From positions 2,294,001 to 2,358,000 of the forward strand of contig NZ_CP047210.1 of NCBI RefSeq assembly GCF_030408775.1: a stretch of DNA of 64,000 bases. Reading direction: 5' to 3'. The notes below the pieces were generated by a model, which worked only from the letters and a program-made list of their open reading frames with translations, searched no databases and had not been told where the DNA came from. This document shows, piece by piece, positions 28,627 through 36,693 of the stretch. The stretch's first letter is position 1; each line of letters begins with the position of its first letter. A program made the translations under genes and the position numbers. The DNA comes from Corynebacterium fournieri (GTDB lineage Bacteria > Actinomycetota > Actinomycetes > Mycobacteriales > Mycobacteriaceae).

Positions 28627-29544
28627 TCAGCGATCAAGGGCCTTCGCCAACGCCTGCGCGACGGCGAGGTCCTCCCACGGCATGCCGACCGTCTTGAACA
28701 CCACTCGCCGGCCCGGGTCGAGTGCGACCTCGCCGCGCACGACGTCAGACATGGACACCACGTCGTCCCACGCCAGCACGCCCTTCTCCACCGCGATGGA
28801 GACGTCGCCTGCCTCACGCTGGGCGGCGTCGACGTCTTCGACGACGACGTGGGCGCCTGACAGGATGGCGTGGTCAAGCTCGCGAGTGTCCGTGGTGTGC
28901 GCACCCACAGCGAGGATGATCGCGTCGTCGCGCAGGTGGTCCACGGAAAGGATCGGCTCGGGCGAGGAGGTCGCCGTGACCACCAGCCCCGCCTTCGACA
29001 CCGCCGCATCCGCCGCGGCGCTGCCGGACTCAGCCCACTCATAAGGGAAAGTTTCGGGCCGGTGCCGGGAGATGAAGGTAAACGAGACCTCCCGCACTCC
29101 GTCGAGCACATCCGCGATAGTCGCCGCGTGCCCGCGTCCCTGCGCGCCGGTGCCGAAAATCGCCACCTCCAGCGGCTCCGACATCGCCCGGAGCAACTCG
29201 ACCACGCCGGCCACAGCAACGGCTGGGGTGCGAAGGGTGGTCAACGCTGCGGCGTCGATAAGCATCTGCGGCGAAAGCGTCCGCCCACCCATGAGCAGGT
29301 AGGACCCCTGCACCAGCGGCACATCCACGTCCGAGCCCGCGGGCTGAATGCCCAGCACTTTCACGCCCACCGCGCCACCTAGCGCCGAGGGCAGCAAGTG
29401 CATCTCACCGTGGGGGAGGGCGACCTTCTCGCGGTGCGGGTCGCTCGCAGGATCAAAGCCGGCGAGCAACGGTGTGCGGATGGCCTCCACCGCCGCCGCG
29501 GGCGACAGCGTAGCCATGGCCTCGTTGTAATCCACGTAGCGCAT
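28627..29544 (-). CDS. Ornithine cyclodeaminase/mu-crystallin family protein
   Basis: 305 residues from the ATG at 29544 (MRYVDYNEAMATLSP). The family's NAD-binding Rossmann motif is clear (VAIFGTGAQGRGHAATIADV), as are the N-terminal HLLPSALGG and GVKVLGIQPAG segments and the C-terminal SDVVRGEVALDPGR block. Members are NAD(P)-dependent cyclodeaminases, ketimine reductases or alanine dehydrogenases; this sequence is somewhat shorter than ornithine cyclodeaminase. The upstream gene boundary is also the edge of the accessory region. The substrate cannot be fixed. Confidence 0.85.
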   Translation of the reverse strand: MRYVDYNEAMATLSPAAAVEAIRTPLLAGFDPASDPHREKVALPHGEMHLLPSALGGAVGVKVLGIQPAGSDVDVPLVQGSYLLMGGRTLSPQMLIDAAALTTLRTPAVAVAGVVELLRAMSEPLEVAIFGTGAQGRGHAATIADVLDGVREVSFTFISRHRPETFPYEWAESGSAAADAAVSKAGLVVTATSSPEPILSVDHLRDDAIILAVGAHTTDTRELDHAILSGAHVVVEDVDAAQREAGDVSIAVEKGVLAWDDVVSMSDVVRGEVALDPGRRVVFKTVGMPWEDLAVAQALAKALDR

Positions 29545-29575
29545 GCGCGCCAGTCTACGGCGGAGCGGGATGCTT

Positions 29576-29660
29576 GACGACGGGCCAAAGGTTGCCAAAC
29601 CCAAACAGTTGGCGCACACCCACTTGTCCGCAATACGGAGTCCGCAAGGAGTGACGCATC
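29576..29660 (+). repeat. Dispersed repeat, copy R1
   Basis: First of five related intergenic copies. It runs from CCAAAGGTTGCCAAA through ACAGTTGGCGCACACC to CTTGTCCGCAATACGGAGTC and ends GTGACGCATC. It sits directly before the decayed GIY-YIG gene. Confidence 0.65.
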
Positions 29661-30437
29661 ATGGTGCTGTCAAGCAGGAGACGATCCAACTTTTTCTCAT
29701 CGACGGCACCGCCGACGGCCCCGTTAAAGCGTCCATCCTGGGCTGGCTAGGCAAGGGCTCATCGGCCTCGAAAACCGCGCCTGGTTCAACCGCGCGATCT
29801 ACCTCGCCACCAGCGACAACTCCTGGGGTCCGACCGAACTGAACTACCTTGAGAATGCCTTCTACAACCTGGCCAAGGAAGTGGATACATACAAGGTGGG
29901 CAACAGGAGCGAGCCTCCCGCTGGCAACGTTGCGGAGGAGCACGTCCCGGCACTCGAGGACCTCACCACGAACACGCGGCTCATTTTGAAGTCGCTAGGT
30001 ATCGACGCCTTCGAGGCCCCACTCGGCGGCCACACCACGTCGACTAAGCAACCGAACGCATTGTCTGTAGTTGCAGAATACGACCCGGTCTTCGAGATCG
30101 GCGGGCCAAACACCTTCCATGGCGTAGCTCGTCGTACAGCGGATAAGCTCGTCGTGCTCAAAGGGGCGGCGCTCAGCGAAAGCGTCTCCCGCAGCGCTCC
30201 CGCGAGTGCGATCCGCGCCCGCGACTTCCACGCGAATGCGATCGAGGGCAACCGGCTGACAAAAGAAATCCCGTTTTCGAGCCCCTCCGCAGCCGCGGCA
30301 TTTCTCAGCGGTTACGCCATCAGCGACCCCCAGGCTTGGAGAGTGCAAGGGGCGAACATGACGCTGACTCTGCGGACCTGCCCCAGGTCGCGGAAGAGGC
30401 CGCCGAAGTTGTGGACGCAACGGTTTCTGCCGAATAG
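29660..30437 (+). pseudogene. Decayed GIY-YIG nuclease/DUF4357 gene (copy a)
   Basis: The remains are spread over several frames. The N-terminal block (QETIQLFLIDGTADGPVKAS then ILGWLGK) is in one frame; after a jump near 29750 the sequence resumes in another frame with WFNRAIYLATSDNSWGPTEL and NYLENAFYNLA. Compared with the paralogue at 33948, about 65-80 codons are missing, including the whole GIY...YIG catalytic core. A second shift near 30350 separates the DUF4357 part (FSSPSAAAAFLSGY) from an acidic tail that ends at TAG 30435-30437. The intact parent was probably a single-strand or duplex nuclease of the defence-associated GIY-YIG group. It is clearly non-functional. Confidence 0.75.
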
Positions 30438-30448
30438 ACACTGGCTAA

Positions 30449-30520
30449 TCGACAGACCAAAGGTTGACCTCACAAATCGTTGGTGACTCCCCAGTTGTCC
30501 GCAATGCGGAGCCCGCAAGC
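30449..30520 (+). repeat. Dispersed repeat, copy R2
   Basis: Matches R1 in order and spacing: GACCAAAGGTTGACCTC, TCGTTGGTGACTCCC, AGTTGTCCGCAATGCGGAGC. It begins 12 bp after the end of the decayed GIY-YIG gene, so that gene is flanked by R1 and R2. Confidence 0.65.
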
Positions 30521-30686
30521 GCTTAAGGCAGATCCTGGGGAGAAAACGGAAGCCCTCGGACAGGTGGCGGATTTCTATAAAAGAGTTGTTACAAGAGCTG
30601 CCTAAATCACAGAACGTATCTGTTTCGCTGCAGGTGAGAGAGCCGTTATAGTTTCGTGCGCAAATCCAATAGCAGGGAGGTGTTAG

Positions 30687-31352
30687 GTGGCTCTTAGCGC
30701 CCTATTGACCCTTATGGGCGTGTGGTTCGCGGCGATGGCCTCGCCGGGTCCAGACGTAATGCAAATCATTCGCTTAGGTGCACGCTCTACGCGCGCAGCC
30801 GTATGGGCGGCGCTGGGTAGTACCACCGGCCTTACCATCTGGACCGTGGCCTCCTTGGCGGGGCTGTCCGCATTGATTTCTGCGCACCCTGGCATCCTCG
30901 TGGCCCTGCAGGTTGTTGGTGGCTGTTACCTGCTGTGGATGGCCTATACCGCCATTACCGGTGGCATCAAGGAGCGCCGCACGCCCGCAACTGTAGTGGG
31001 GACCGAAACCCGCGCCCCGCAGCCGCGCGGGTTTACACCGGACGGCATCATCAAGGCGGCCACCGCTTTTCGCATGGGATTTATCTGCAATCTTTCGAAT
31101 CCCAAGGTGGTCATTTTCTTCGGTGCCATCTTTGCCAATTTCATCGATCCCGGCATGGGCATCGGTGCCAATCTCATGGTGGGTGCCGTATTGATTCTAG
31201 AAAGCCTCGTGCTCTTAGTGGGTGTGGCTTTGGCTACCCGCGCGGTTGCGAAGTGGATGGCTAAGAACTCCGCCTGGGTGGATATTGTCAGCGGTGTGGT
31301 CTTCCTTCTGCTGGGTGTGATTATCCTTTTTGAGGGCTTACGTTCTCTTTGA
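30687..31352 (+). CDS. LysE/RhtB-family amino acid exporter
   Basis: 221 residues from a GTG with GGGAGG upstream. LysE-type signatures are visible: MASPGPDVMQIIRLGARSTR near the N-terminus and FICNLSNPKVVIFFGAIFANF around residue 130-150, with about six hydrophobic helices. Family members export lysine, homoserine, threonine or similar amino acids. The base composition is a little lower in GC than the core genes around it. It stands alone between the decayed nuclease and a stretch of gene debris, with no adjacent LysG-type regulator. Confidence 0.87.
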   Translation: MALSALLTLMGVWFAAMASPGPDVMQIIRLGARSTRAAVWAALGSTTGLTIWTVASLAGLSALISAHPGILVALQVVGGCYLLWMAYTAITGGIKERRTPATVVGTETRAPQPRGFTPDGIIKAATAFRMGFICNLSNPKVVIFFGAIFANFIDPGMGIGANLMVGAVLILESLVLLVGVALATRAVAKWMAKNSAWVDIVSGVVFLLLGVIILFEGLRSL

Positions 31353-31353
31353 G

Positions 31354-31563
31354 GGCTTTGACCAACACGATCGGGCCGAGGAAATATGACTCCTCCGCCC
31401 GCCACGCTGCCGTCCCGGCCGGAGGCCTCGGCGAACTCGTCGAGCAACGCGAGAACGTCGGGGTAGCGCTACCCACGATGGCGTTTATCCAACTGCGCGG
31501 AAGTGACGAGTCCGTCGTCTTCCAGCCTGTCCAGAGCATTTCGGGCAGTGCATACGAGGGCAT
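31354..31563 (-). pseudogene. Gene debris: Fic-like C-terminus joined to a DUF262 fragment
   Basis: On the minus strand, one frame from about 31562 reads ARNALDRLEDDGLVTSAQLD and, after an in-frame TAG, RYPDVLALLDEFAEASGR, which is how the C-terminal winged helix of Fic proteins ends. Immediately after it, plus-strand 31354-31403 encodes AEESYFLGPIVLVKAL, nearly identical in DNA to codons in the DUF262 gene at 34929 (EEPYFLGSIVLVKA). Neither piece belongs to an intact gene. Confidence 0.55.
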
Positions 31564-31648
31564 CTACCAAACTTATACAGTTATCTTCGGTGGTTGCTCA
31601 CGAACACCAAGCTTATCCGCGGCTAAAGCGGTGCCCGACACCCACCCC

Positions 31649-32455
31649 TCACGCAGGCCGCACGCGCGCCCGCCCCAGCCGGTGCGCCTGCACAACCTCC
31701 TCCACGGAATACACCATGTCCCGAAGGGCACCGTACCCAGCGAGCTTCGTCTCGAGGTCCACGATCACCTGCAGGCCATCGACCCACATCTCCATAACCA
31801 CGCGCGGTTCCGCCGTCCCCGGCGCAAACAACGGCAGCGGGAAGTACGCTGAGCCGGAGTCTTTACCGATCTCGCAGCCATCGACCGTGCTGCATTTGTA
31901 GCCCAGGCCCATCTCCGCCAGGCCGTCGCCAGCCAAATCAGCGCTAGGTTCCGGGAACTCAACCTCCCGGATTTTCACTCGCATCGCGCGATCCGCCTCG
32001 CCCGCGCTGGAGAGAGGTTTCGGCAACACGCTTGAGATGGTGTCGCAAAACGGCCCCATCATGTCCAGACGGCCGGCATCGGCGCTTTCCCGCGCGGTAA
32101 TCGCGAGCCCGTATACGCCAGCAAACCGCGGTTCGTGCGCAAGCGCCTCCCCGCTGAGCTCCACCATCAACCTGGCCGCTGAGCCCGCTGATTCGACGGT
32201 TGTCGCCTGTCGCATCAGCAGCAGCGGCATACCAGCCATCAGGACAACGCCTGCGAGGTTTTCAACTACCTCACCCGTTTCCGGCTGCTTCATACTTACC
32301 GGCCGAGACTTTCTGGCTGCCCGATTCAGTTCGGCAACAATTGCATGCCCAAGCTCACGCCCAGAGGCACCTACCTCACCAAAACGATTTCCAACAATGA
32401 CCCGGCCCCCAACGTGCGTTCCCGCCGCCTTGGCCCCAATTTTCCAAGTTTTCAT
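31649..32455 (-). CDS. Hypothetical protein
   Basis: About 268 residues from the ATG at 32455 (MKTWKIGAKAAGTHVGGRVI); an ATG two codons earlier and a longer frame to 32494 are alternatives and none has a clear ribosome site. No family was recognised. The protein looks soluble, with one hydrophobic patch (LAGVVLMAGMPLLLMRQA) and a C-terminal section ending AHRLGRARVRPA. Repeat R3 lies just upstream. It may be a cargo gene of the accessory region. Confidence 0.5.
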   Translation of the reverse strand: MKTWKIGAKAAGTHVGGRVIVGNRFGEVGASGRELGHAIVAELNRAARKSRPVSMKQPETGEVVENLAGVVLMAGMPLLLMRQATTVESAGSAARLMVELSGEALAHEPRFAGVYGLAITARESADAGRLDMMGPFCDTISSVLPKPLSSAGEADRAMRVKIREVEFPEPSADLAGDGLAEMGLGYKCSTVDGCEIGKDSGSAYFPLPLFAPGTAEPRVVMEMWVDGLQVIVDLETKLAGYGALRDMVYSVEEVVQAHRLGRARVRPA

Positions 32456-32530
32456 CCCCATGCCCGGCAGCCTACGTCGCCCCCGCGCGAGCACAGCCCC
32501 TCACGTGCTCATTTCAGTGGACATCCGCCT

Positions 32531-32597
32531 ATCGACGCACCAAAGGTTTCCCCCAGAAACAGTTGGTGCGCACCCAATTGTCCGCAATGCGGAGTTG
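32531..32597 (+). repeat. Dispersed repeat, copy R3
   Basis: Best-preserved copy of the left half: CGCACCA and TGGTGCG form a perfect 7-bp inverted repeat around AAGGTTTCCCCCAGAAACAGT, in which TTTC and GAAA can also pair. It is followed by CAATTGTCCGCAATGCGGAG, whose CCGCA-A-TGCGG is a second small hairpin. Confidence 0.7.
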
Positions 32598-32837
32598 TTA
32601 GAGCCAGTCTGCGCCCTCGTCATCGAGATCGACCAATGGCGGCCCACCGCAGTCGTACGCTGGTAGCTCATCTGCAGCATTTGACCCCGCCGATTCCCCA
32701 GACCGCCCCAGCGCCTGACGAAGGTCGCTCTTTACAGCCGCCACCTTGGCTGCCTCGAGAATGTTCGAGAAGAGATTGATGGAGGTGCTCATGCCGAAGA
32801 GACCATTAAGCGTCAACGCTTCAGGCAATAGCTCCAT
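32598..32837 (-). CDS. Small hypothetical protein between repeats R3 and R4
   Basis: 79 residues from the ATG at 32837 (MELLPEALTLNGLFGMSTSI), or 84 from a TTG at 32852. No good ribosome site and no recognised family; the C-terminus is acidic (PPLVDLDDEGADWL). It lies downstream of the XRE regulator, in the position a toxin partner would take, but no toxin motif was seen. It may be a fragment. Confidence 0.3.
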   Translation of the reverse strand: MELLPEALTLNGLFGMSTSINLFSNILEAAKVAAVKSDLRQALGRSGESAGSNAADELPAYDCGGPPLVDLDDEGADWL

Positions 32838-32870
32838 GTCCGGCAGTTTCAAAACTTGGCGGCCTCAAAC

Positions 32871-32921
32871 AGTTGCTGCGTACCCACTTGTCCGCAATGT
32901 GGAGTCCGCAAGGGGCGACGC
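32871..32921 (+). repeat. Dispersed repeat, copy R4
   Basis: Contains TCAAACAGTTGCTGCGTACC then CACTTGTCCGCAATGTGGAG and GTCCGCAAGGGGCGACGC. The right half matches R1 closely; the left hairpin half is degraded. Confidence 0.6.
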
Positions 32922-33146
32922 TCAAAATCGCCCCAGCTCGTCAGCTCTATGCACGACGGGTTCAAGGTCGTGCCCGAGCACGGCAAGAACGTCGATCACC
33001 TTGCCAATCTCGGCCGTCGGCTTACCGTGCTCCAGCTCCCGAAGGAACCGGTCCGACACGTCGGCAAGCTCGGCGACCTCCAGTTGGGTCAGCCTCCGCT
33101 CCTTACGCTGGGCGCGCACAAAGCTGCCGAGTGCCTCTATGTCCAC
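32922..33146 (-). CDS. XRE-family (HipB-like) DNA-binding protein
   Basis: 74 residues from a GTG with GAGGAG upstream. A single Cro/CI helix-turn-helix fills the protein: VRAQRKERRLTQLEVAELAD then VSDRFLRELEHGKPTAEIGK. The layout and the C-terminal VLAVLGHDLEPV match HipB-type antitoxins that repress their own operon. No HipA kinase follows; downstream are repeat R4 and a small ORF. Three GTTCGC-CCGAAT-type boxes upstream are candidate operators. It may be an orphan repressor left by loss of its toxin. Confidence 0.8.
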   Translation of the reverse strand: MDIEALGSFVRAQRKERRLTQLEVAELADVSDRFLRELEHGKPTAEIGKVIDVLAVLGHDLEPVVHRADELGRF

Positions 33147-33185
33147 GTGTCTCGTCTCCTCGCTGACCGTATGCTGTTACGGAAC

Positions 33186-33305
33186 GTTCGCACCGAATCT
33201 GTTCCTATAGGCCGTGAGGTTAGCTCAAAACAGCGTATTTCGGTGTGTTCGCTCCGAATTGGAGGCACGCGCCCTCAATTTCAGATCGGCACGTTCGTTC
33301 CGCCG
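33186..33305 (-). promoter_or_regulatory. Operator-like repeats upstream of the XRE gene
   Basis: GTTCGCACCGAAT (33186-33198) and GTTCGCTCCGAAT (33247-33259) are the same 13-mer with one change; a weaker third copy, GTTCGTTCCGCCG, lies at 33293-33305. They sit 40-160 bp upstream of the GTG start at 33146. Confidence 0.5.
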
Positions 33306-33369
33306 AGGGCAAGCTGGCAGGGTGGTCTCGGCCGCATACACGCAGCGATCTGCCTATCTACGCACCGGC

Positions 33370-33756
33370 TTAGCCCAGCGGCGCGTAGCCAAAGTCACCG
33401 CGCTGCACCTGACTGCGGGCATTCGGGTCGAAGGTTGCGCACAGGGCTGCCGCCACGTAGCGCACACCGCCTGCCGGCGAGGAGGAGCCGACGCGCTCGG
33501 CGCAGTTCTCCAAGGCTGGCAGGCCGATACTCTCCCCGGGCGAAGTCATGGAGAAGAAGGACGCGGCCATCATGGTGTTGCCATCGGCGCGCACGTATTC
33601 CGAAGAGCCCTTAATAGCTTGCCAAGCAATCGCCCCGACGGGATCGGTGCGGAACTGGTCCCGCTCAGTTGGGGTCATCTCGGCGTTAGCAGCAGGCACG
33701 GACAGTGTTGTGATGAGTAGTGCTGCTGTTGCAGCAAGGAGACGAAACTTTTTCAT
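33370..33756 (-). CDS. Small secreted protein
   Basis: 128 residues. A classical signal peptide (MKKFRLLAATAALLITTLSV, cleavage near ANA-EM) is followed by a ~100-residue mature domain with two Cys (ENCAERV and ALCATFD) that could form a disulphide. The ORF is intact. No family was recognised, though small secreted proteins with this Sec signal are common in corynebacteria. The ribosome site is weak. Confidence 0.7.
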   Translation of the reverse strand: MKKFRLLAATAALLITTLSVPAANAEMTPTERDQFRTDPVGAIAWQAIKGSSEYVRADGNTMMAASFFSMTSPGESIGLPALENCAERVGSSSPAGGVRYVAAALCATFDPNARSQVQRGDFGYAPLG

Positions 33757-33850
33757 AGGAACACTCTATCTCCCGCGCCACCGTTTTCCTCGGCATTGCC
33801 GACCCCGGCTTAACTGATGGCGCTGCGCAACTGTCGAATCTCGGCAGGCC

Positions 33851-33893
33851 CCACACGGCGCAATGCGGAGTCAGCACGGGATGACGCATCGAC
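33851..33893 (+). repeat. Dispersed repeat, partial copy R5
   Basis: Only the right half is present: GGCGCAATGCGGAGTCAGCA and GGGATGACGCATCGAC. As with R1, it lies just before a GIY-YIG/DUF4357 gene. Confidence 0.45.
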
Positions 33894-33947
33894 AACCTCC
33901 ACCACCTCAAGCTGAGTCAGCCTGAGTTTCGGATTACGCTCAACCGT

Positions 33948-34925
33948 ATGGGTTCCCCGAAAACGCTGCAGCTTTTCATGATGGACGGCACTGCCGCCGG
34001 GCCGATCAAGGCCTCGATTAGAAATTGGGTCGGCCGGGTCTATTCAATCCCGCGCACCGAGCTCAATTCTGAAGAACTCCGAGGGCGTCCGGAGCTGAAC
34101 CACCCCGCGGTGTAATTCCTGGTTGGCACGAACCCGGAGACGGACAAGCCGCGCATTTACATCGGCCAAACCGCGCCCCGCCAGAACGGCGTCGCTTTTG
34201 CCAGGGCCGCCGAGCATTCACGCAGCGCGGACAAAGACTTTTTCAACCGCATCATCTACGTAGTTGTGGTTGACGATTCCTGGGGCGCCACCGAAATCAC
34301 CTTCCTGGAAAACGCGTTCCACCAGCGCGCTATTAAAGCGGACCGTTACGAGGTCGCCAACGGCAACACCCCGTCAGCTGGCAGTGTCAGCGAAGAGACC
34401 CAAGCGGAGTTGGACGAGTTTATCGAGAACACCAACCTCATCATCAGCGCTCTGGGCGTTTCCGCTTTCCAACCGAAAGCAACTTCGTCGAAGGCTCGCA
34501 CCTCGACCAACACGGCTGCAGCCCCGGCGCGCCCGAGCGATGACGAGGAACCGGTCTTCGAGCTCACTGTTCTCAGCCAAGGTGTTCAGGGCCTGGGCCA
34601 GCGCACCACTTCCGGCTTCCTTGTCCTCGAAGGATCTACGTTGCGCCCGGAGCTGCGACCCAGCGCCCCACGAGGGGTCCACGCCACGCGGGAGCGCTAC
34701 GCGGACCAGATCCAGGACAACACACTGACCTCAGACTTGGAGTTCACCAGCCCGTCCGCCGCAGCGGCATTCCTGGTGGGCGGAGCCGCAAATGGCAGAA
34801 CGATGTGGCACCTGCAGGATGAACCGTCCACCACGCTCGCAGCCTGGGAAGACCGCGAAGGCGACGAAGCCGACCAGCAGGCAGCGCCAATCGGCCTGCT
34901 CACCCCACCGACCGAAGCGCCCTAA
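33948..34925 (+). pseudogene. GIY-YIG nuclease with DUF4357, interrupted by a nonsense codon (copy b)
   Basis: From ATG 33948 the frame reads MGSPKTLQLFMMDGTAAGPI and is open for 55 codons, then meets TAA at 34113-34115. The same frame continues without another stop to 34925. The stop falls inside the first catalytic motif (PAV-stop-FLVG, expected PAVYFLVG), so the missing residue is the GIY tyrosine itself. The second motif IYIGQT is intact, followed by LENAF and a C-terminal DUF4357 domain (LEFTSPSAAAAFLVGGA). A TAC/TAT to TAA change would have this effect. The rest is well preserved, so inactivation is recent or selected. Confidence 0.75.
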
Positions 34926-34928
34926 GCC

Positions 34929-36623
34929 TTAGGACAAATCCCACTCCCGCGCCAGAGTCCCCACCAGATATTTCTGACGGTCGGCTATAACTTCAGGTGT
35001 CCACACGGGTTCCTTCAGCACTTGCGTGGTGAGCGCGAATACCGCCACTCCCTGATCAGAGGTGAAGTATTTGTCCTTCTTCACGGCGAAGTCGTAGTTT
35101 TGTGCTCGAGAATTGGAACGGCGGTTAAGCAGCAGCAAGTTGCCTAAGCGGTGCGTCCACTGCTCCGCGTCCTCCTCGGAGAAGTCTCGCGTCCATTGAC
35201 TCTCCTGCGGAGGGGTCTGGGGGAGTACATGCTCGACAGTGATGATGCGGTGGTCGTATGACGCGCCTGGGTCCTGGGCGAGTACCGAATCGAGTCGCAG
35301 CAAAACATACTTGCGCACGCGGGTTGCCAGGTAAAGCTCACCGTCGATGCGGTCGAGCGTCTCTCTTCGCTCGGCATCGGTGAGCTCGAATGCGTCCGCT
35401 TGGAGGCCGTCACCCTCGACGAGCTGTTTCAGCAGCTCCATGTAGCGCTGCTGGCGTGGAGTGGCATAGACCCGCCGCAGCAGCATACTTGCCGCCAATC
35501 GTTCGAGTTTGGCCATGAATTGCACCAGGAATTCGACGTCTTCGCCGTGCTCTTTGAGTGCCCACAAGGCTGGCGGGCGCCAGTCGTCGTTATCAAGCTG
35601 GTCCAACCGCTTCAGCCAGTTGTTCAATTCCTCCCACCGCGGGTCGTCACCGTGAAAGTCTTGTGCGAGCATGCGGATATCCGCTTTCGCGTACGGCTCG
35701 AGCACCTCGCGGATGAAGCCTTTCCCATTGTCGGGCAAGTATGCATTGAGCACTTGGTCCGGAAACTCTTGCAGCAGCCCCTTTACGGCGCGAGTACGGG
35801 ACTTTATGGCGCGGATGTACAAGATCAGGTCACCGAACTCCTTGCGCCCGAGTTCCTCTTCGAGGTTCTCCCACACCTCAGCATGCTGCTGCTTCTCATG
35901 TTCAGCAATCGCGCCCACCACCTGGGATTTGAAGATGTCCTGGGGAGAGAGCGGCAGGCCCCTGGCATTCATCACTGAGAAGATCCGGTACGCGCTATTC
36001 AGGTCCGGTGTTGACACCGTCACGAGGTACGCGCGACCTCCAATGAGTTTGAACAGCTGAGTCAACTGCTCTTGATCCCACCCGGTAAGTTCCTCATGCA
36101 GAGCCCGTGCGTTGTTGCGGATTTTCTTTTGGGAATCGGTCTCAGGAGCGTTGTCGCTCAGACCGATGAGCTCCTGAGTTGCACCAGCCGTTTGCACATA
36201 ATCATGAAAGAACCGTGTGTCTCGGGGTCTAATGCGCAGACGCGGTTTAGATGGGACGTTGTCCCATTCCAACGCTTCGGTCTCAATGAGCTTATGGATT
36301 GACTGCTGCAAGCTCTGGTTGTCGACGAGATCACGCAATAGCGCCAGAAGAATCGTCAACGTTGTGAGTCGTTGCTGCCCGTCAATGACCTCAGAGCGTG
36401 GATTACCTGGGGCTTTGACCAACACAATCGAGCCGAGGAAGTACGGCTCCTCCGTGTCACGCTCCAGTGCACCAGACAAATCAGACAACAGCTGGAGAGA
36501 TTCCTCGACGCCCCAGGCGTATGGGCGCTGGTACTCCGGAATCTCGAATTCGTGATCGCCGGAATGAAAGAGCTTGCCTACGCTGATCTCTTTCGCTTCG
36601 ATCCGGTTGAGTTCACCCGACAC
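34929..36623 (-). CDS. DUF262/DUF1524 protein (GmrSD-like restriction nuclease)
   Basis: 564 residues from the GTG at 36623, which has AGAGGAG seven bases upstream. The N-terminal DUF262 domain shows PEYQRPYAWG, YFLGSIVLVKA and VIDGQQRLTTLTILLALL, the DGQQR motif of this NTPase/nuclease family. The C-terminal DUF1524 has the HNH-type EHVLPQTP near residue 464, then HRLGNLLLLNRRSNSRAQN. Such fused proteins include the type IV, modification-dependent GmrSD that cuts DNA with glucosylated hydroxymethylcytosine. It lies at the downstream end of the defence locus, 70 bp after the UvrD-type helicase, on the same strand. Confidence 0.88.
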   Translation of the reverse strand: MSGELNRIEAKEISVGKLFHSGDHEFEIPEYQRPYAWGVEESLQLLSDLSGALERDTEEPYFLGSIVLVKAPGNPRSEVIDGQQRLTTLTILLALLRDLVDNQSLQQSIHKLIETEALEWDNVPSKPRLRIRPRDTRFFHDYVQTAGATQELIGLSDNAPETDSQKKIRNNARALHEELTGWDQEQLTQLFKLIGGRAYLVTVSTPDLNSAYRIFSVMNARGLPLSPQDIFKSQVVGAIAEHEKQQHAEVWENLEEELGRKEFGDLILYIRAIKSRTRAVKGLLQEFPDQVLNAYLPDNGKGFIREVLEPYAKADIRMLAQDFHGDDPRWEELNNWLKRLDQLDNDDWRPPALWALKEHGEDVEFLVQFMAKLERLAASMLLRRVYATPRQQRYMELLKQLVEGDGLQADAFELTDAERRETLDRIDGELYLATRVRKYVLLRLDSVLAQDPGASYDHRIITVEHVLPQTPPQESQWTRDFSEEDAEQWTHRLGNLLLLNRRSNSRAQNYDFAVKKDKYFTSDQGVAVFALTTQVLKEPVWTPEVIADRQKYLVGTLAREWDLS

Positions 36624-36693
36624 GCTGCCGCTCCTCTGCAATCCGTCAAGGCTCTGAACACCTACCGGCAATTGTATTAGCGCCCGAAACCCC

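Noticed and set aside
29576-33893. Integron attC sites
   Set aside because: The repeats bracket genes and fold into hairpins, but the expected GTTRRRY core and its complementary partner are not present, and no integrase gene is in the window.
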